64,000 nucleotides of DNA, taken from contig NZ_BMZO01000005.1 of assembly GCF_014652835.1 (NCBI RefSeq), positions 51,477 to 115,476 on the forward strand. The letters run 5' to 3'. Under the pieces are notes generated by a model, which saw only the letters and a program-made list of their open reading frames with translations, did not search any database and was not told the origin of the DNA. Of the stretch, positions 27,243 to 37,267 are shown piece after piece. This DNA comes from Limoniibacter endophyticus (GTDB lineage Bacteria; Pseudomonadota; Alphaproteobacteria; Rhizobiales; Rhizobiaceae). Position 1 is the stretch's first letter. Every line of letters starts with the position of its first letter. The translations under genes were made by a program, and so were the position numbers.

Positions 27243-27430
27243 TTTTTAGCCCCCGAACCAGTCTTTGCCGAAGTTATAGACCCGACAATCGCCATGCGCA
27301 GCCGTTGAATCGTCGCAGGCACCGTTTCCTGTGGAGCAGACAAGGGCCGGCAAAAGCCGATATTGGCCTGCCACATCGCGGCCTTTATGGTCGCGCATCC
27401 AGAAGCCTTATCCTTTTGAAATGGACGCGA

Positions 27431-29755
27431 ATGAGCACCGACAAAACCAGCGAAGCCCGAATTTCCACGCTGATTGCTACCGAGATCGGGGCCAGACAGA
27501 ACCAGGTGGAGGCTGCCGTCAGCCTGCTGGATCAGGGAGCCACGGTGCCTTTCGTTGCGCGCTACCGCAAGGAAGTGACGGGTGGCTTGGACGACACCCA
27601 GCTTCGCACATTGGCTGATAGACTGACCTATTTGCGCGAGCTGGAAGCGCGCCGCAAGACGATCTTCGAGACGATCACCGGGCAAGGCAAGATGGATGAC
27701 GCGCTTGCGCTCAAGATCGCACAAGCCGCCACCAAGGCTGATCTCGAGGACATTTATCTGCCCTATAAGCCGAGGCGGCGCACAAAGGCAGAAATTGCCC
27801 GTGAGCGCGGCCTTGGTCCACTTGCTGAAATGCTGCTGGAAAATCGCGGGCTGAAACCGGAAGAGGCAGCAAAGCCTTTTGTTGCAGGTGACTTGGCAGA
27901 TATAAAGGCTGCCCTTGAGGGCGCGCGCGATATCATTGCCGAGGGCATCGTTGAAAATGCCGACCTGTTGCAGTCGCTACGTGCCTATATGCGCGAAAAG
28001 GCGTTCATCCGCTCGACCGTGATCGACGGCAAGAAGACCGAGGGCGCGAAGTTCGCAGATTATTTCGACCATGTGGAGCGTTGGGAAACGGCGGCCGGGC
28101 ACCGTGTGCTCGCCATGCTGCGGGGCCGTAACGAGGATATACTCTCCGTAGATATCGAAGTGGATGCAGATGATCAGAGCGCGATCAAGCCCGTGGAGCG
28201 CAAGATCGCGGCGAGCTTGCAGGTGGGCGCTACTCAGCCCGCCGATATCTGGTTAATGGGCGTGATTGGCTGGACGTGGCGCGTGAAGCTCAAAATGTCG
28301 CTATCGCTTGACTTGATCTCCGAAATTCGCGAGCGGGCGGAAGAGGAGGCGATCCGCGTCTTTGCCCGCAATCTCAAAGACCTGCTTTTGGCCGCGCCAG
28401 CTGGCGCGCGCGCTACGATCGGGCTTGATCCCGGCATCCGTACGGGCGTCAAGGTGGCGGTAGTCGACCAGACCGGCAAGCTCCTGGATACGACGACCGT
28501 CTATCCGTTTCCGCCAAAGAACGATCTGCGAGGCGCGCAGGCCGAGATTGCCGGGCTTGTTCGCAAGCATAAGATCGAGCTGATCGCGATTGGTAACGGC
28601 ACGGGCAGTCGCGAGACGGAGAAACTGGTGGCCGACATGCTGAATGACCTGCCTGCGCCCAAGCCCACGAAAGTAATTGTTTCGGAAGCGGGCGCTTCGG
28701 TCTACTCCGCGTCATCAGCCGCTGCGGCCGAGTTTCCGGGCCTCGATGTCTCCTTGCGCGGGGCCGTTTCGATCGCCCGCCGTTTGCAGGACCCGCTGGC
28801 TGAGCTCGTGAAGATCGAACCGAAATCGATCGGCGTCGGACAGTATCAGCACGATGTGGACCAGCACCGTCTCGGGCGTTCGCTGGAAGCGGTGGTCGAA
28901 GATGCGGTGAACGCCGTGGGGGTCGATCTCAATACGGCTTCCGCCTCGCTTTTGGCGCGCGTTTCGGGCCTCAGTTCCGCGATTGCGGAGTCAATCGTCG
29001 CCTTTCGCGATGCCAACGGTCCATTCATGACGAGAAAGGCCCTGATGGAAGTGCCGCGTCTTGGGGCTCGCACCTTCGAGCAATGCGCGGGTTTCCTGCG
29101 CATTGCGAACGGCAAGGAGCCGCTTGACGCTTCCGCGGTCCACCCGGAAGCCTATGGGATTGCCAAGAAGATCGTCGCCGCCTGCGGTCGCGACGTGCGC
29201 ACGCTGATGGGAGACACAACTGCCTTGAAAGCGCTTGATCCACGCGTTTTTGTGGACACGCGCTTTGGCCTGCCGACAGTGAAGGATATTCTGGCCGAAC
29301 TGGAAAAGCCGGGCCGTGATCCGCGTCCGAGCTTCAAGACCGCGACATTTGCTGAGGGCATCGACGACATTAAGGATCTGAAGCCGGGCATGCAGCTTGA
29401 GGGCACGGTGACCAATGTCGCCGCATTCGGTGCTTTCGTGGATGTCGGCGTACACCAGGATGGTCTCGTACACGTGTCGCAACTCGCCGATCGTTTTATC
29501 AAGGACCCGCACGAGGTGGTGAAGGCAGGCGACGTGGTGAAGGTGCGTGTGACGGAAGTGGACGTGGCGCGCAAACGTATCGGTCTTTCGATGCGCAAGG
29601 AGGGCGGCGGTGAGGCGGTCGCATCGCGTTCGTCTGCGCCGCGTGAGCAGATGAACCGCAGCCAGCAAAGCCGCATGCAGGCCAAACCTCCCCATGCACC
29701 GGACGCCATTGGCGCGTTAGGCGACGCATTGGCGAAGGCGATGAAGAAACGATAA
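27431..29755 (+). CDS. tex: Tex family transcription accessory / RNA-binding protein
   Basis: About 774 aa. Motifs in order: N-terminal helical part with [23 protein letters not shown] (~25-47), the YqgF/RNase-H-like [16 protein letters not shown] (~335-350), the helix-hairpin-helix region [19 protein letters not shown] (~495-513) and a C-terminal S1 domain ([33 protein letters not shown], ~655-725). Tex proteins bind nucleic acid and affect transcription and stress tolerance. I take ATG 27431 ([10 protein letters not shown]) as the start; the frame above it is not protein-like. A Ser/Gln-rich tail after the S1 domain ends the chain. Confidence 0.95.
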   Translation: MSTDKTSEARISTLIATEIGARQNQVEAAVSLLDQGATVPFVARYRKEVTGGLDDTQLRTLADRLTYLRELEARRKTIFETITGQGKMDDALALKIAQAATKADLEDIYLPYKPRRRTKAEIARERGLGPLAEMLLENRGLKPEEAAKPFVAGDLADIKAALEGARDIIAEGIVENADLLQSLRAYMREKAFIRSTVIDGKKTEGAKFADYFDHVERWETAAGHRVLAMLRGRNEDILSVDIEVDADDQSAIKPVERKIAASLQVGATQPADIWLMGVIGWTWRVKLKMSLSLDLISEIRERAEEEAIRVFARNLKDLLLAAPAGARATIGLDPGIRTGVKVAVVDQTGKLLDTTTVYPFPPKNDLRGAQAEIAGLVRKHKIELIAIGNGTGSRETEKLVADMLNDLPAPKPTKVIVSEAGASVYSASSAAAAEFPGLDVSLRGAVSIARRLQDPLAELVKIEPKSIGVGQYQHDVDQHRLGRSLEAVVEDAVNAVGVDLNTASASLLARVSGLSSAIAESIVAFRDANGPFMTRKALMEVPRLGARTFEQCAGFLRIANGKEPLDASAVHPEAYGIAKKIVAACGRDVRTLMGDTTALKALDPRVFVDTRFGLPTVKDILAELEKPGRDPRPSFKTATFAEGIDDIKDLKPGMQLEGTVTNVAAFGAFVDVGVHQDGLVHVSQLADRFIKDPHEVVKAGDVVKVRVTEVDVARKRIGLSMRKEGGGEAVASRSSAPREQMNRSQQSRMQAKPPHAPDAIGALGDALAKAMKKR

Positions 29756-29811
29756 TCGCGGCTGGCGCCATTCGTGCTAAGCTCCTCCGGCTCATTTCTT
29801 GGGAGGAAGCG

Positions 29812-30231
29812 ATGCGTGTTATGGTTCTGGTCAAGGCAACACCTTCGAGCGAAGCGGGCCAAATGCCTTCGGCTGAATTGCTTGAGGCGATGGCGACTTT
29901 CAACGAAACGCTTGCTGAAGCAGGAATTCTGCTGGCGGGGGAAGGGCTGAAACCGTCCTCCCAAGGCAAACGCATCTTGTTTTCAGGCAGAGATCGGATG
30001 GTAAGAGACGGGCCCTTCGATCATGTGACCGAACTGGTGGCGGGTTTCTGGATCTGGGAAGTCAAGGACATTGACGAGGCTGTCGAATGGGTCCGGCGCT
30101 GTCCCAATCCCATGCCGGAAACCAGCGAGATCGAAATTCGTCCGGTTTATGAGCTGGAGGATTTCGGGGAAGCGGTGACCCCCGAGATAAAGGCTCAGGA
30201 AGAGTTTTTACGCAACCGAACGAAGCATTGA
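29812..30231 (+). CDS. YCII/DGPF-domain protein
   Basis: A 139-aa cytosolic protein. It has an N-terminal ferredoxin-like strand MRVMVLVKATPSSEAG, then LAEAGILLAGEGLKPS, and the signature VRDGPFDHVTELVAGFWI (~66-83) containing the DGPF block. YCII proteins are small alpha/beta barrels; some are fused to ECF sigma factors, but no sigma gene is adjacent. The start has GGGAGG before it (29799-29805). It follows tex at 56 nt and converges on the DUF779 gene, whose stop is 5 nt beyond. Confidence 0.88.
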   Translation: MRVMVLVKATPSSEAGQMPSAELLEAMATFNETLAEAGILLAGEGLKPSSQGKRILFSGRDRMVRDGPFDHVTELVAGFWIWEVKDIDEAVEWVRRCPNPMPETSEIEIRPVYELEDFGEAVTPEIKAQEEFLRNRTKH

Positions 30232-30235
30232 AGCA

Positions 30236-30592
30236 TCACGCTGCACAGACCGTCGATCGTGTCAGGAACCGCTTCTCTCGGCCGTTGTCGAGCGAGAACA
30301 TGCCGCCGCGGCCGGGCACGACGTCGATGATGAGCTGTGTGTGTTTCCAGGCCTCGTACTGCAAGCCGCTGATATAGAAGGGCGCACCGCCTATCTCGCC
30401 CAGGAGCACGTCGTTATCGCCGATGATGAAATCGTCTGTCGGATAGCACATCGGGGAAGAGCCGTCACAGCAACCGCCCGACTGGTGAAACAGGATCGTC
30501 GGGTGGTCCCGGCGTATCTCCGCAATCAGCTCGAGTGCTGCTGGGGTGGCAGATACCTGGGGTTCCATGCTCTTTACAGGATGATCGGGCAT
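30236..30592 (-). CDS. DUF779 protein, aldehyde dehydrogenase partner
   Basis: About 118 aa starting at ATG 30592 after a strong GGAGG; the open frame further up is not credible protein. It contains HQSGGCCDGSSPMCYP (~45-60), a cysteine-rich signature, and PFYISGLQYEAWKHTQLIIDVVPGRGGMFS split over ~78-107. DUF779 genes regularly sit next to NAD-dependent aldehyde dehydrogenases of the acetaldehyde type, as here. The three cysteines suggest metal binding or redox chemistry, which is inference. It is separated from the dehydrogenase gene by 242 nt including a hairpin. Confidence 0.88.
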   Translation of the reverse strand: MPDHPVKSMEPQVSATPAALELIAEIRRDHPTILFHQSGGCCDGSSPMCYPTDDFIIGDNDVLLGEIGGAPFYISGLQYEAWKHTQLIIDVVPGRGGMFSLDNGREKRFLTRSTVCAA

Positions 30593-30800
30593 TGACAGAC
30601 CTCCATGCGGACTTGCCGTCCATGATAGCATGGGCAGCGATAACGGTGGAGGGGGCAAGAGACCGCCATCGCTGCCCACTGCATGGCGCAACGCAAAAGG
30701 AAAACATTTCTGCTTCTGCTTGCGTTGCGCATCGGACCGCCCGGTGAACGGTCCCTGCTCCGGACAAAGGGGGAACTCCGGAGCATGTCTTGATAGAACC

Positions 30801-30821
30801 CGGCGAGGCTCAACCTCGCCG
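30801..30821 (-). terminator. Intercistronic hairpin between aldehyde dehydrogenase and DUF779 genes
   Basis: CGGCGAGG and CCTCGCCG pair across a 5-nt loop, 14 nt after the dehydrogenase stop. No T tract follows on the minus strand, so it may stabilise mRNA or end only part of the transcripts. The rest of the 242-nt gap (30593-30834) shows no gene. Confidence 0.5.
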
Positions 30822-30834
30822 CCGGCCTGAGCGA

Positions 30835-32352
30835 TCAGAAGAAGCCGAGCTTCTTGGGGCTATAACTGACCAGAAGGTTTTTGGTCTGTTGATAATGGTC
30901 GAGCATCATCTTGTGTGTCTCACGCCCTATGCCGGATTGCTTATAGCCGCCAAAGGCCGCATGGGCCGGGTAGGCATGGTAGCAATTGGTCCAGACGCGG
31001 CCTGCCTGAATAGCGCGCCCGAAGCGATAGGCACGGCTGCCATCGCGGCTCCACACCCCCGCGCCAAGGCCGTAGAGGGTGTCGTTTGCGATGGAAAGCG
31101 CTTCATCGTCATCTTTGAAGGTGGTGACAGAGACCACCGGCCCGAAAATCTCCTCCTGGAAGATGCGCATCTTGTTCGTGCCTTTGAATACCGTCGGCTT
31201 CACATAATAGCCGCCTTCAAGATCGCCGCCGAGATTGTTTCTTTCGCCGCCGGCCAACACTTCGGCCCCTTCCTGGCGTCCAATATCGAAATAGGAGAGG
31301 ATCTTCTCTAGCTGTTCGCTGGAAGCTTGCGCACCGATCATCGTGTTTGGGTCGAGGGGGTTGCCCTGCACAATGGCCGCGACACGATTCAAGGCGCGCT
31401 CCATGAACCTGTCGTAGATCGATTCATGAATGAGCGCGCGGGATGGGCAGGTGCAGACTTCACCCTGATTGAGAGCGAACATGACGAAGCCTTCAATGGC
31501 CTTGTCGAGGAAATCATCGTCTTCCGCAGCAACATCCTTGAAAAAGATATTGGGTGATTTGCCGCCGAGTTCCAGCGTGACCGGGATCAGGTTCTGGCTG
31601 GCATATTGCATGATGAGGCGGCCCGTCGTGGTCTCACCAGTGAAGGCGATTTTTGCGATGCGGCTCGATGAGGCAAGGGGCTTGCCTGCTTCGAGACCGA
31701 AGCCGTTGACGATATTGAGCACGCCTTCCGGGATGAGATCAGCAACGAGAGCGGCCCAGACGAGAATAGAGGCCGGTGTCTGCTCGGCCGGCTTCAGCAC
31801 AACGCAATTGCCGGCAGCAAGGGCAGGCGCCAGCTTCCAGCATGCCATCAGCAGCGGGAAGTTCCAGGGAATGATCTGGCCGACGACACCGAGCGGCTCG
31901 TGAAAATGATAAGCAACCGTGTCGTGATCGATCTCCGATAGCGAACCTTCCTGCGAACGAATGGCGCTGGCAAAATAGCGGAAGTGGTCGATCGCGAGTG
32001 GGACGTCGGCAGCGGTCGATTCCCGGATAGGCTTGCCATTGTCCCAGCTTTCGGCCCGTGCCAGCAGGTCGAGGTTCTCCTCCATACGATCGGCGATGCG
32101 ATTGAGCATCAGCGCACGTTCAGCGGCGCTGGCCTTGCTCCATTTATCCTTCGCTTTGTGCGCTGCATCGAGCGCTGCATCGACGTCCGCGGCGTCCGAA
32201 CGCGCCACTTCGCAAAGCAGCTGGCCATTCACAGGAGATGTGTTTTCGAAATATTTTCCAGACTTTGGCTCGACCCACTGGCCACCGATGAAGTTGCCGT
32301 ATTTCTTGTCGAACGGCACACTTGCAGTTCGCGAAACATCTATCTTGTTCAT
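30835..32352 (-). CDS. NAD-dependent aldehyde dehydrogenase (acetaldehyde type)
   Basis: This 505-aa enzyme oxidises an aldehyde to the acid with NAD. It has the family's [22 protein letters not shown] (~155-176), cofactor/glutamate motif [12 protein letters not shown] (~260-271; catalytic Glu) and the nucleophile region [14 protein letters not shown] (~290-303; catalytic Cys), and C-terminal [13 protein letters not shown]. The extended [11 protein letters not shown] motif and C-terminal KKLGFF are usual for the AldB/ExaC acetaldehyde/chloroacetaldehyde group. It lies downstream of a GAF-HTH regulator, with a 22-bp palindrome and a possible sigma-54 site upstream, and is followed by DUF779. 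Confidence 0.94.
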   Translation of the reverse strand: MNKIDVSRTASVPFDKKYGNFIGGQWVEPKSGKYFENTSPVNGQLLCEVARSDAADVDAALDAAHKAKDKWSKASAAERALMLNRIADRMEENLDLLARAESWDNGKPIRESTAADVPLAIDHFRYFASAIRSQEGSLSEIDHDTVAYHFHEPLGVVGQIIPWNFPLLMACWKLAPALAAGNCVVLKPAEQTPASILVWAALVADLIPEGVLNIVNGFGLEAGKPLASSSRIAKIAFTGETTTGRLIMQYASQNLIPVTLELGGKSPNIFFKDVAAEDDDFLDKAIEGFVMFALNQGEVCTCPSRALIHESIYDRFMERALNRVAAIVQGNPLDPNTMIGAQASSEQLEKILSYFDIGRQEGAEVLAGGERNNLGGDLEGGYYVKPTVFKGTNKMRIFQEEIFGPVVSVTTFKDDDEALSIANDTLYGLGAGVWSRDGSRAYRFGRAIQAGRVWTNCYHAYPAHAAFGGYKQSGIGRETHKMMLDHYQQTKNLLVSYSPKKLGFF

Positions 32353-32391
32353 GATTTTCCTCCGCTATTGTCGCCCTATGGGCGATCCTCC

Positions 32392-32407
32392 AGCGCGGAT
32401 CATGCCA
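32392..32407 (-). promoter_or_regulatory. Possible sigma-54 promoter of the aldehyde dehydrogenase gene
   Basis: On the minus strand TGGCATGATCCGCGCT has GG and GC separated by 10 nt, as required for a -24/-12 promoter, ~40 nt before the start codon. The -12 part is weak compared with TTGCA. The call rests on the spacing and on the AcoR-like regulator nearby. Confidence 0.3.
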
Positions 32408-32452
32408 TTCACTTGTGCGATGTCACCGTGCGCGAACGCATGTCCGCAGAAA

Positions 32453-32474
32453 ACTGTCGCAGAACTGCGACAGT
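32453..32474. promoter_or_regulatory. 22-bp perfect inverted repeat, likely binding site of the AcoR-like regulator
   Basis: Half-sites ACTGTCGCAG and CTGCGACAGT are perfect complements around a 2-nt centre. The site is ~100 nt upstream of the aldehyde dehydrogenase start and 8 nt beyond the regulator's stop. TGTCGC-type palindromes are typical Fis-HTH enhancer-protein sites. Confidence 0.75.
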
Positions 32475-32481
32475 CTTCAGC

Positions 32482-33447
32482 TCAGGGCACGCGGTGGCGC
32501 AGTGCCAGCCGCTTCATCTTTCGGTGCAGCGTGGCGCGGCTGATGCCAAGTTGACTAGCAGCCGCCGAGACGTTTCCGCCGGCTCGCGCCAACGCGCGTT
32601 GCAGAGCTGACCGCTCTGCCTTTTCCAGGCCGGATTGCGCGAGATCGCGCCGGTCGGCCAGAAGATCGGAAGCGGGGAGGGGAATGCGCATTTGCTCGCT
32701 CGAAAGCGATAGGAACTGGCGTGCTGCGCGCGTAGCCCCGATAACGAGATCATCTTGATCGACGGCGATGAGCCGTGCAGGTCCCAGGCTGCTTTCCTCG
32801 CCGACAATGACGATGCGGGCCTTCGAGAAGGCGCGACGGAAATTCTCTGTTTCGATGCGCCGTGCGGCATCGGTTACAGCCATGGCGATCAGCCGCATCA
32901 CGTCACGGGTCAGATCATTGCGACAGGACGAGACGTCGAGTGCAGCTATCAGCTGGCCATGTTCGTCATGGATAGGCGCGGTCGTGCAGGAAAGACCGAT
33001 GTTGCGGGTGAAAAAGTGCTCATCGCGATAGACTGTAAGTGCACGACCTTCCGCCAGACAGGTGCCGATGCCGTTCGTCCCCTCGGAACGCTCGTCCCAG
33101 ACTGTGCCTGTCCAAAGTCCCCAGCCTTCGAAGGTCTCATCGTCTGCAATCGCGCCGCGGCGCTCGATGAGTATGCCATCCTTGTCGGCCAGCAAAACGC
33201 AACACCCGCTATTGCCCACGGCGGCATAGAGGTGGTCGAGGTTGGGTTGGACAACAGAAAGCAGGTGGCTCGACCCCTCGCGGTGCCGCGACAATGTTCG
33301 GTCATCGACGCGATTGGGCGGACGGTGTTCCCCCGGCCGTAGATGGTGCAGGCTGGCTGATCGTTGCCATGAGGCAACCAGTGCCGAGCGAGCGGCCCCG
33401 CCCGCCGACAATGCCGCTTCTACGCGACCTGCGTGATGATGGTCCAT
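32482..33447 (-). CDS. AcoR-like regulator with GAF and Fis-type HTH but no AAA+ domain
   Basis: About 321 aa; ATG 33447 is preceded by GGAGGAG. The GAF part (~55-200) includes GCCVLLADKDGILIERRG, the AcoR-typical WDERSEGTNGIGTCLAEG and HDEHGQLIAALDVSS. A PAS-like segment (~215-260) follows. The C-terminus is a Fis helix-turn-helix (GGNVSAAASQLGISRATLHRKMKRL, ~292-316). AcoR-type activators normally carry a ~240-residue sigma-54-interacting ATPase between GAF and HTH; here it is absent and the reading frame is intact, so this is a short form. It probably binds the palindrome just after its own stop and controls the aldehyde dehydrogenase/DUF779 genes. Without the ATPase it cannot activate sigma-54 in the known way. 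Confidence 0.85.
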   Translation of the reverse strand: MDHHHAGRVEAALSAGGAARSALVASWQRSASLHHLRPGEHRPPNRVDDRTLSRHREGSSHLLSVVQPNLDHLYAAVGNSGCCVLLADKDGILIERRGAIADDETFEGWGLWTGTVWDERSEGTNGIGTCLAEGRALTVYRDEHFFTRNIGLSCTTAPIHDEHGQLIAALDVSSCRNDLTRDVMRLIAMAVTDAARRIETENFRRAFSKARIVIVGEESSLGPARLIAVDQDDLVIGATRAARQFLSLSSEQMRIPLPASDLLADRRDLAQSGLEKAERSALQRALARAGGNVSAAASQLGISRATLHRKMKRLALRHRVP

Positions 33448-33833
33448 GCACTCCTCCTGCAAAGACAATCCGGTCGTGGAAGCATCCTCCATGCTGCCGC
33501 GACTGCGCTACTTCCTGTCGATTCTTCCAGCTTGCACTCATCTCGTCAATCGGGAGAGCAGTAGATAAAATCCAACAGGCCGAGTGGAAATGCATAGGAG
33601 CTATGCGTATTTATTTTAATTGCCTATAGATGCCAATATACGAAATATTATAATAAAAATCCCCAATATTTTCTTGCACTCGTTACCGGAACAGAGTTTA
33701 CACCACGTAATTTCGTCTCCGTAGCCGCTTGTCCGGCTTGAGCTTCACGAAATTTTTCTTGTAACGGACGGTTCGTCGCAATTCCCGGCGGGCCTTTTTG
33801 CGGATCGTATACGTGGTCCCAGGATAGCAGACT
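33448..33833. other. 386-nt intergenic region without a gene
   Basis: This gap separates the divergent GAF-HTH regulator and the transporter gene. It has a very AT-rich core around 33600-33670, likely holding the divergent promoters. I see no ORF with a Shine-Dalgarno, no RNA gene and no strong inverted repeat. AGGATA at 33819-33824 is the probable ribosome-binding site of the transporter gene. Confidence 0.6.
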
Positions 33834-35129
33834 ATGACAACCATGGACGCAACCGGCGTCGCAGCCGAGCCAAGGAACAAGTCCCGAACTGTTCTGATGG
33901 CGAGCATGATCGGCACGACCATCGAATTCTTTGACTTTTATATCTACGCTACAGCTGCGGTAATCGTATTCCCGCACCTGTTTTTCCCCGCCGCCGACCC
34001 AACTTCGGCACTTCTATCGTCGCTGGCGACCTTTGCTATCGCTTTCTTCGCCCGTCCGATCGGCGCCGCCGTGTTCGGTCATTATGGCGACAAGATCGGC
34101 CGCAAGACGACACTGATTGCTGCACTTCTTCTCATGGGCATCTCGACGGTGGCCATCGGCTTCCTGCCTACTTACAGTCAGATCGGCGTGATGGCACCGC
34201 TGCTTCTCGCGCTTTGTCGCCTCGGACAAGGGCTCGGCCTTGGTGGAGAATGGGGCGGTGCCGTTCTGCTGGCAACCGAGAACGCGCCTAAGGGCAAGCG
34301 TTCCTGGTACGGCATGTTCCCGCAGCTCGGTGCGCCGGTCGGCTTTATTCTGGCCACCGCGTCGTTCCTGATACTGGCGGAAACCATGTCGGAGGAGGCG
34401 TTTTTCGTCTGGGGCTGGCGCGTTCCGTTCATCGCGTCCGCACTTCTGGTTGCTCTTGGTCTCTTTATTCGCCTGAACATTACCGAAACCCCTGATTTCA
34501 AGAAGGCGATCGAGGACAAGACCCGTGTGCCTGTCCCGTTCTCGGTCGTTCTGCGAGAACACAAACTGCGCCTTCTTTTTGGCACCCTGGCCGCGCTCGG
34601 TACCTTCGTGCTGTTCTACCTGATGACGGTGTTTACCCTTGGCTACGGCACAGGCACACTCGGTTATCCGCGTGAACAATTCCTGTTGCTGCAGATGGTC
34701 GGCGTGGTGGCATTCGGCCTGTTCATTCCGCCGGCGGCACTGCTTGCCGACAAATATGGCATGAAAATCACCATGATGCTGATCACCGCTGCCATAGGTC
34801 TCTTCGGCTTCTGCATCCAGCCGCTGCTGGCCGGCGGTACAGTCGGGGTGATGGCCTATCTCGTCATCGGTTTCGCGCTGATGGGGATGACCTATGGCCC
34901 GCTCGGTGCGGCACTCGCTCAGCCGTTCCCAACGGCCGTGCGCTACACTGGTTCGTCGCTGACCTTCAATCTTGGCGGTGTCTTCGGTGCGTCGCTGGCG
35001 CCGATGGTCGCAACCTGGCTCGCCAAGAACTACGGCATTGCCTATGTCGGCTACTATTTGATTGCTGCTGCGATCATCACGCTGATCGGTTTTGCATTCA
35101 TGCGCTCCGCCAAGGACGCTGAAGGCTGA
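33834..35129 (+). CDS. MFS transporter of the metabolite:H+ symporter (MHS) family
   Basis: A 431-aa, 12-segment inner-membrane transporter. MHS/ProP-like features are TTIEFFDFYIYATAAVIVFP in the first helix (~28-47), GHYGDKIGRKTTL after helix 2 (~82-94; the MFS signature), and LGLGGEWGGAVLLATENAP (~133-151). The second-half repeat of the signature is AALLADKYGMKI. MHS proteins import organic acids, betaine, proline or shikimate with protons. It is a single-gene unit with a strong terminator. The substrate cannot be derived from sequence. Confidence 0.92.
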   Translation: MTTMDATGVAAEPRNKSRTVLMASMIGTTIEFFDFYIYATAAVIVFPHLFFPAADPTSALLSSLATFAIAFFARPIGAAVFGHYGDKIGRKTTLIAALLLMGISTVAIGFLPTYSQIGVMAPLLLALCRLGQGLGLGGEWGGAVLLATENAPKGKRSWYGMFPQLGAPVGFILATASFLILAETMSEEAFFVWGWRVPFIASALLVALGLFIRLNITETPDFKKAIEDKTRVPVPFSVVLREHKLRLLFGTLAALGTFVLFYLMTVFTLGYGTGTLGYPREQFLLLQMVGVVAFGLFIPPAALLADKYGMKITMMLITAAIGLFGFCIQPLLAGGTVGVMAYLVIGFALMGMTYGPLGAALAQPFPTAVRYTGSSLTFNLGGVFGASLAPMVATWLAKNYGIAYVGYYLIAAAIITLIGFAFMRSAKDAEG

Positions 35130-35153
35130 CCCTCTGCCGTTCATCTTTGAGCT

Positions 35154-35187
35154 AAAAAACCCGCCAGCTGATCCTGGCGGGTTTTTT
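35154..35187. terminator. Bidirectional Rho-independent terminator
   Basis: CCCGCCAG and CTGGCGGG form an 8-bp stem with a 6-nt loop, flanked by A6 on the left and T6 on the right. It lies between the convergent transporter and antiporter genes and can work in both directions. Confidence 0.93.
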
Positions 35188-35205
35188 ATGAGCTACCGAA
35201 GAGCG

Positions 35206-37227
35206 TCAGTCCTTCTTTGGGGAATCTGTGCAGAGGTCCGGGACCTTCTTTTCCGATATTGCATCCATCGTGCTGTCAGGGCCCTTTTCAAGCGGAGCCA
35301 TGATCTTCTGGGCTTCCATCTCTTCCTGCTCCTTCTCTTGCATCACTGCATCAAAGCTCGTGCGGCGCGCCGGATTAGGCGTGGTCACGTCCGGATAGGG
35401 GGTGATATGGATAGCATCGTCATTGTGACGCATCGGATGTGAGCCGAACGCCTGTTCGATCATGCCTATGGCTATTTCCTTGCGTCCCACGACGACGTGG
35501 TCCACGCCCTTTGCGATCAGGTGGTCGATTTCCGTTTCCTTTTCGGCGCGTGCGATGATCGTTACGTCGGGATTCTGTTTGCGCGCTTTTTCAATGACCT
35601 GACCTGCTTCGAAGACATTTGGAATGGCGACAAAAACACGGCTAGCCTCAGCAAGGTTTGCAGCCCTGAGCGCTGCACTGTCGGCGGCGTTACCGGTGAT
35701 CGCCTCGATGCCATCGGCACGCAAGCGCTCGATGCTTTCCTGACGGTCATCGATGACGACGAATTTCTCACCGGTTTCGACGAGCGAGTTGGCGAGATAC
35801 TGACCCACAAAGCCGTAACCTGCAATGACGGTATGCGCTTTCATCGTGCATACGGGACGCGCCTCTTCCTCGAGCGCCAGGTGAACTGTCGCAGGTTCGG
35901 TACTTACTCCATCGGGTTGATCGGCAGGTGTATCAGTGGCTCCTGCTGATGAGGAAGCTTCAGACGCTCCCATTTCGCTCTCCGACCTTGCTGCTTCTCG
36001 GACTGATCCAGATGTTTCGGCTTGCAGCTTCGCCTGATAGCGATCGATCAAGACGAAGATGACCGGATTGACCAGGATAGACAGGATCGCACCGGCGAGT
36101 ATCAGGTCCTGGCCCGTCTCGGGTAGAAGCTGGAGCGACAGGCCGAGCGAAGCAAGAATGAAGGAAAACTCTCCAATTTGGGCAAGGCTGGCTGAAATTG
36201 TCAGGGCAGTGATGCGCGAGTATCCAAATGCCAGAACGATGAAATAGGCCGCAATGGACTTGCCGAACACAATGATCGCAAAGGTCGCGATGACAGCGAG
36301 CGGATGCTCGATAAGAACCATCGGGTCGAACAGCATGCCAACTGATACGAAAAACAGGACGGCGAAGGCATCGCGCAAAGGAAGCGAGTCTTCGGCAGCC
36401 CGATGGCTCAGTTCGGACTCGGCCAATACCATGCCGGCAAAAAAAGCACCTAGGGCGAACGAGATGCCAAACAGGACCGACGAGCCATAAGCAATGCCAA
36501 GCGCGACAGCCAGGACGGAAAGCGTGAAGAGTTCCCTTGATCCCGTGCCCGCCATGTAACTCAAAGCCCATGGAATGACACGACGGCCGATAACGAGCAT
36601 GATGGCGACAAAGAGCGCTACCTTGGCCAGGGTCCACCCCACGGTGGAAAGGATGGCGCCGGTCTCCAGCGCAAGCCGTTGGCCGTTCTCATCAACGCCG
36701 CCGAGCAGGCCGGACAAAGCCGGCAGCAGGACCAGAGCCATGACCATGGCAAGATCCTCGACTATCAGCCAACCCACCGCGATGCGTCCACGCTCCGTTT
36801 CAAGGATATGGCGCTCCTGCAGGGCACGCAGAAGCACGACCGTACTGGCAACAGAAAGCGCGAGACCGTAGACGAGGCCAGCGCCGAGCGACCAGCCCAT
36901 CGCCCATGAAAGCGTGACGCCAAGCAGGGTGGCTATGGCAATCTGCGCGAGCGCTCCAGGTATAGCGATTGCCTTCACCGAAAGCAGGTCGCGCATCGAG
37001 AAATGCAGGCCTACCCCGAACATGAGGAGGATGACGCCGATTTCGGCAAGCTCGGGCGCAAGATGAACGTCCGCGACATAGCCCGGAGTGGCAGGACCAA
37101 CGACAACGCCCGCAACCAGATAACCCACCAACGGCGATAATCGCAGTCGATTGGCAATTGCGCCAAAAATGAAGGCAAGTACGAGGCCTACTGCGATAGT
37201 GGTAATCAGCGGAGTGTCGTGAGTCAT
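35206..37227 (-). CDS. KefB/YbaL-type monovalent cation:proton antiporter
   Basis: 673 aa. The N-terminal ~390 residues form a CPA2 exchanger with ~12 membrane helices (LRLSPLVGYLVAGVVVGPAT, ELAEIGVILLMFGVGLHFS, SVASTVVLLRALQE, LIVEDLAMVMALVLLP). The D in VEDLAM is the usual ion-binding Asp. After an acidic, low-complexity linker (~395-455) comes an RCK_N/NAD-binding domain (HTVIAGYGFVGQYLANSLVETG, ~467-488). It exchanges K+ or Na+ for H+, probably gated by nucleotides. Compared with E. coli YbaL the linker and C-terminal tail are longer. It is divergent from a small XRE regulator. Confidence 0.92.
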   Translation of the reverse strand: MTHDTPLITTIAVGLVLAFIFGAIANRLRLSPLVGYLVAGVVVGPATPGYVADVHLAPELAEIGVILLMFGVGLHFSMRDLLSVKAIAIPGALAQIAIATLLGVTLSWAMGWSLGAGLVYGLALSVASTVVLLRALQERHILETERGRIAVGWLIVEDLAMVMALVLLPALSGLLGGVDENGQRLALETGAILSTVGWTLAKVALFVAIMLVIGRRVIPWALSYMAGTGSRELFTLSVLAVALGIAYGSSVLFGISFALGAFFAGMVLAESELSHRAAEDSLPLRDAFAVLFFVSVGMLFDPMVLIEHPLAVIATFAIIVFGKSIAAYFIVLAFGYSRITALTISASLAQIGEFSFILASLGLSLQLLPETGQDLILAGAILSILVNPVIFVLIDRYQAKLQAETSGSVREAARSESEMGASEASSSAGATDTPADQPDGVSTEPATVHLALEEEARPVCTMKAHTVIAGYGFVGQYLANSLVETGEKFVVIDDRQESIERLRADGIEAITGNAADSAALRAANLAEASRVFVAIPNVFEAGQVIEKARKQNPDVTIIARAEKETEIDHLIAKGVDHVVVGRKEIAIGMIEQAFGSHPMRHNDDAIHITPYPDVTTPNPARRTSFDAVMQEKEQEEMEAQKIMAPLEKGPDSTMDAISEKKVPDLCTDSPKKD

Positions 37228-37267
37228 GGGTCGTATCGATCACCTAATCTGCAATTTACGAATATCT

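Noticed and set aside
34014..35144. 376-aa minus-strand open frame over the MHS transporter
   Set aside because: Composition is His/Arg/Gln-rich and low in hydrophobic order, typical of an antisense shadow.
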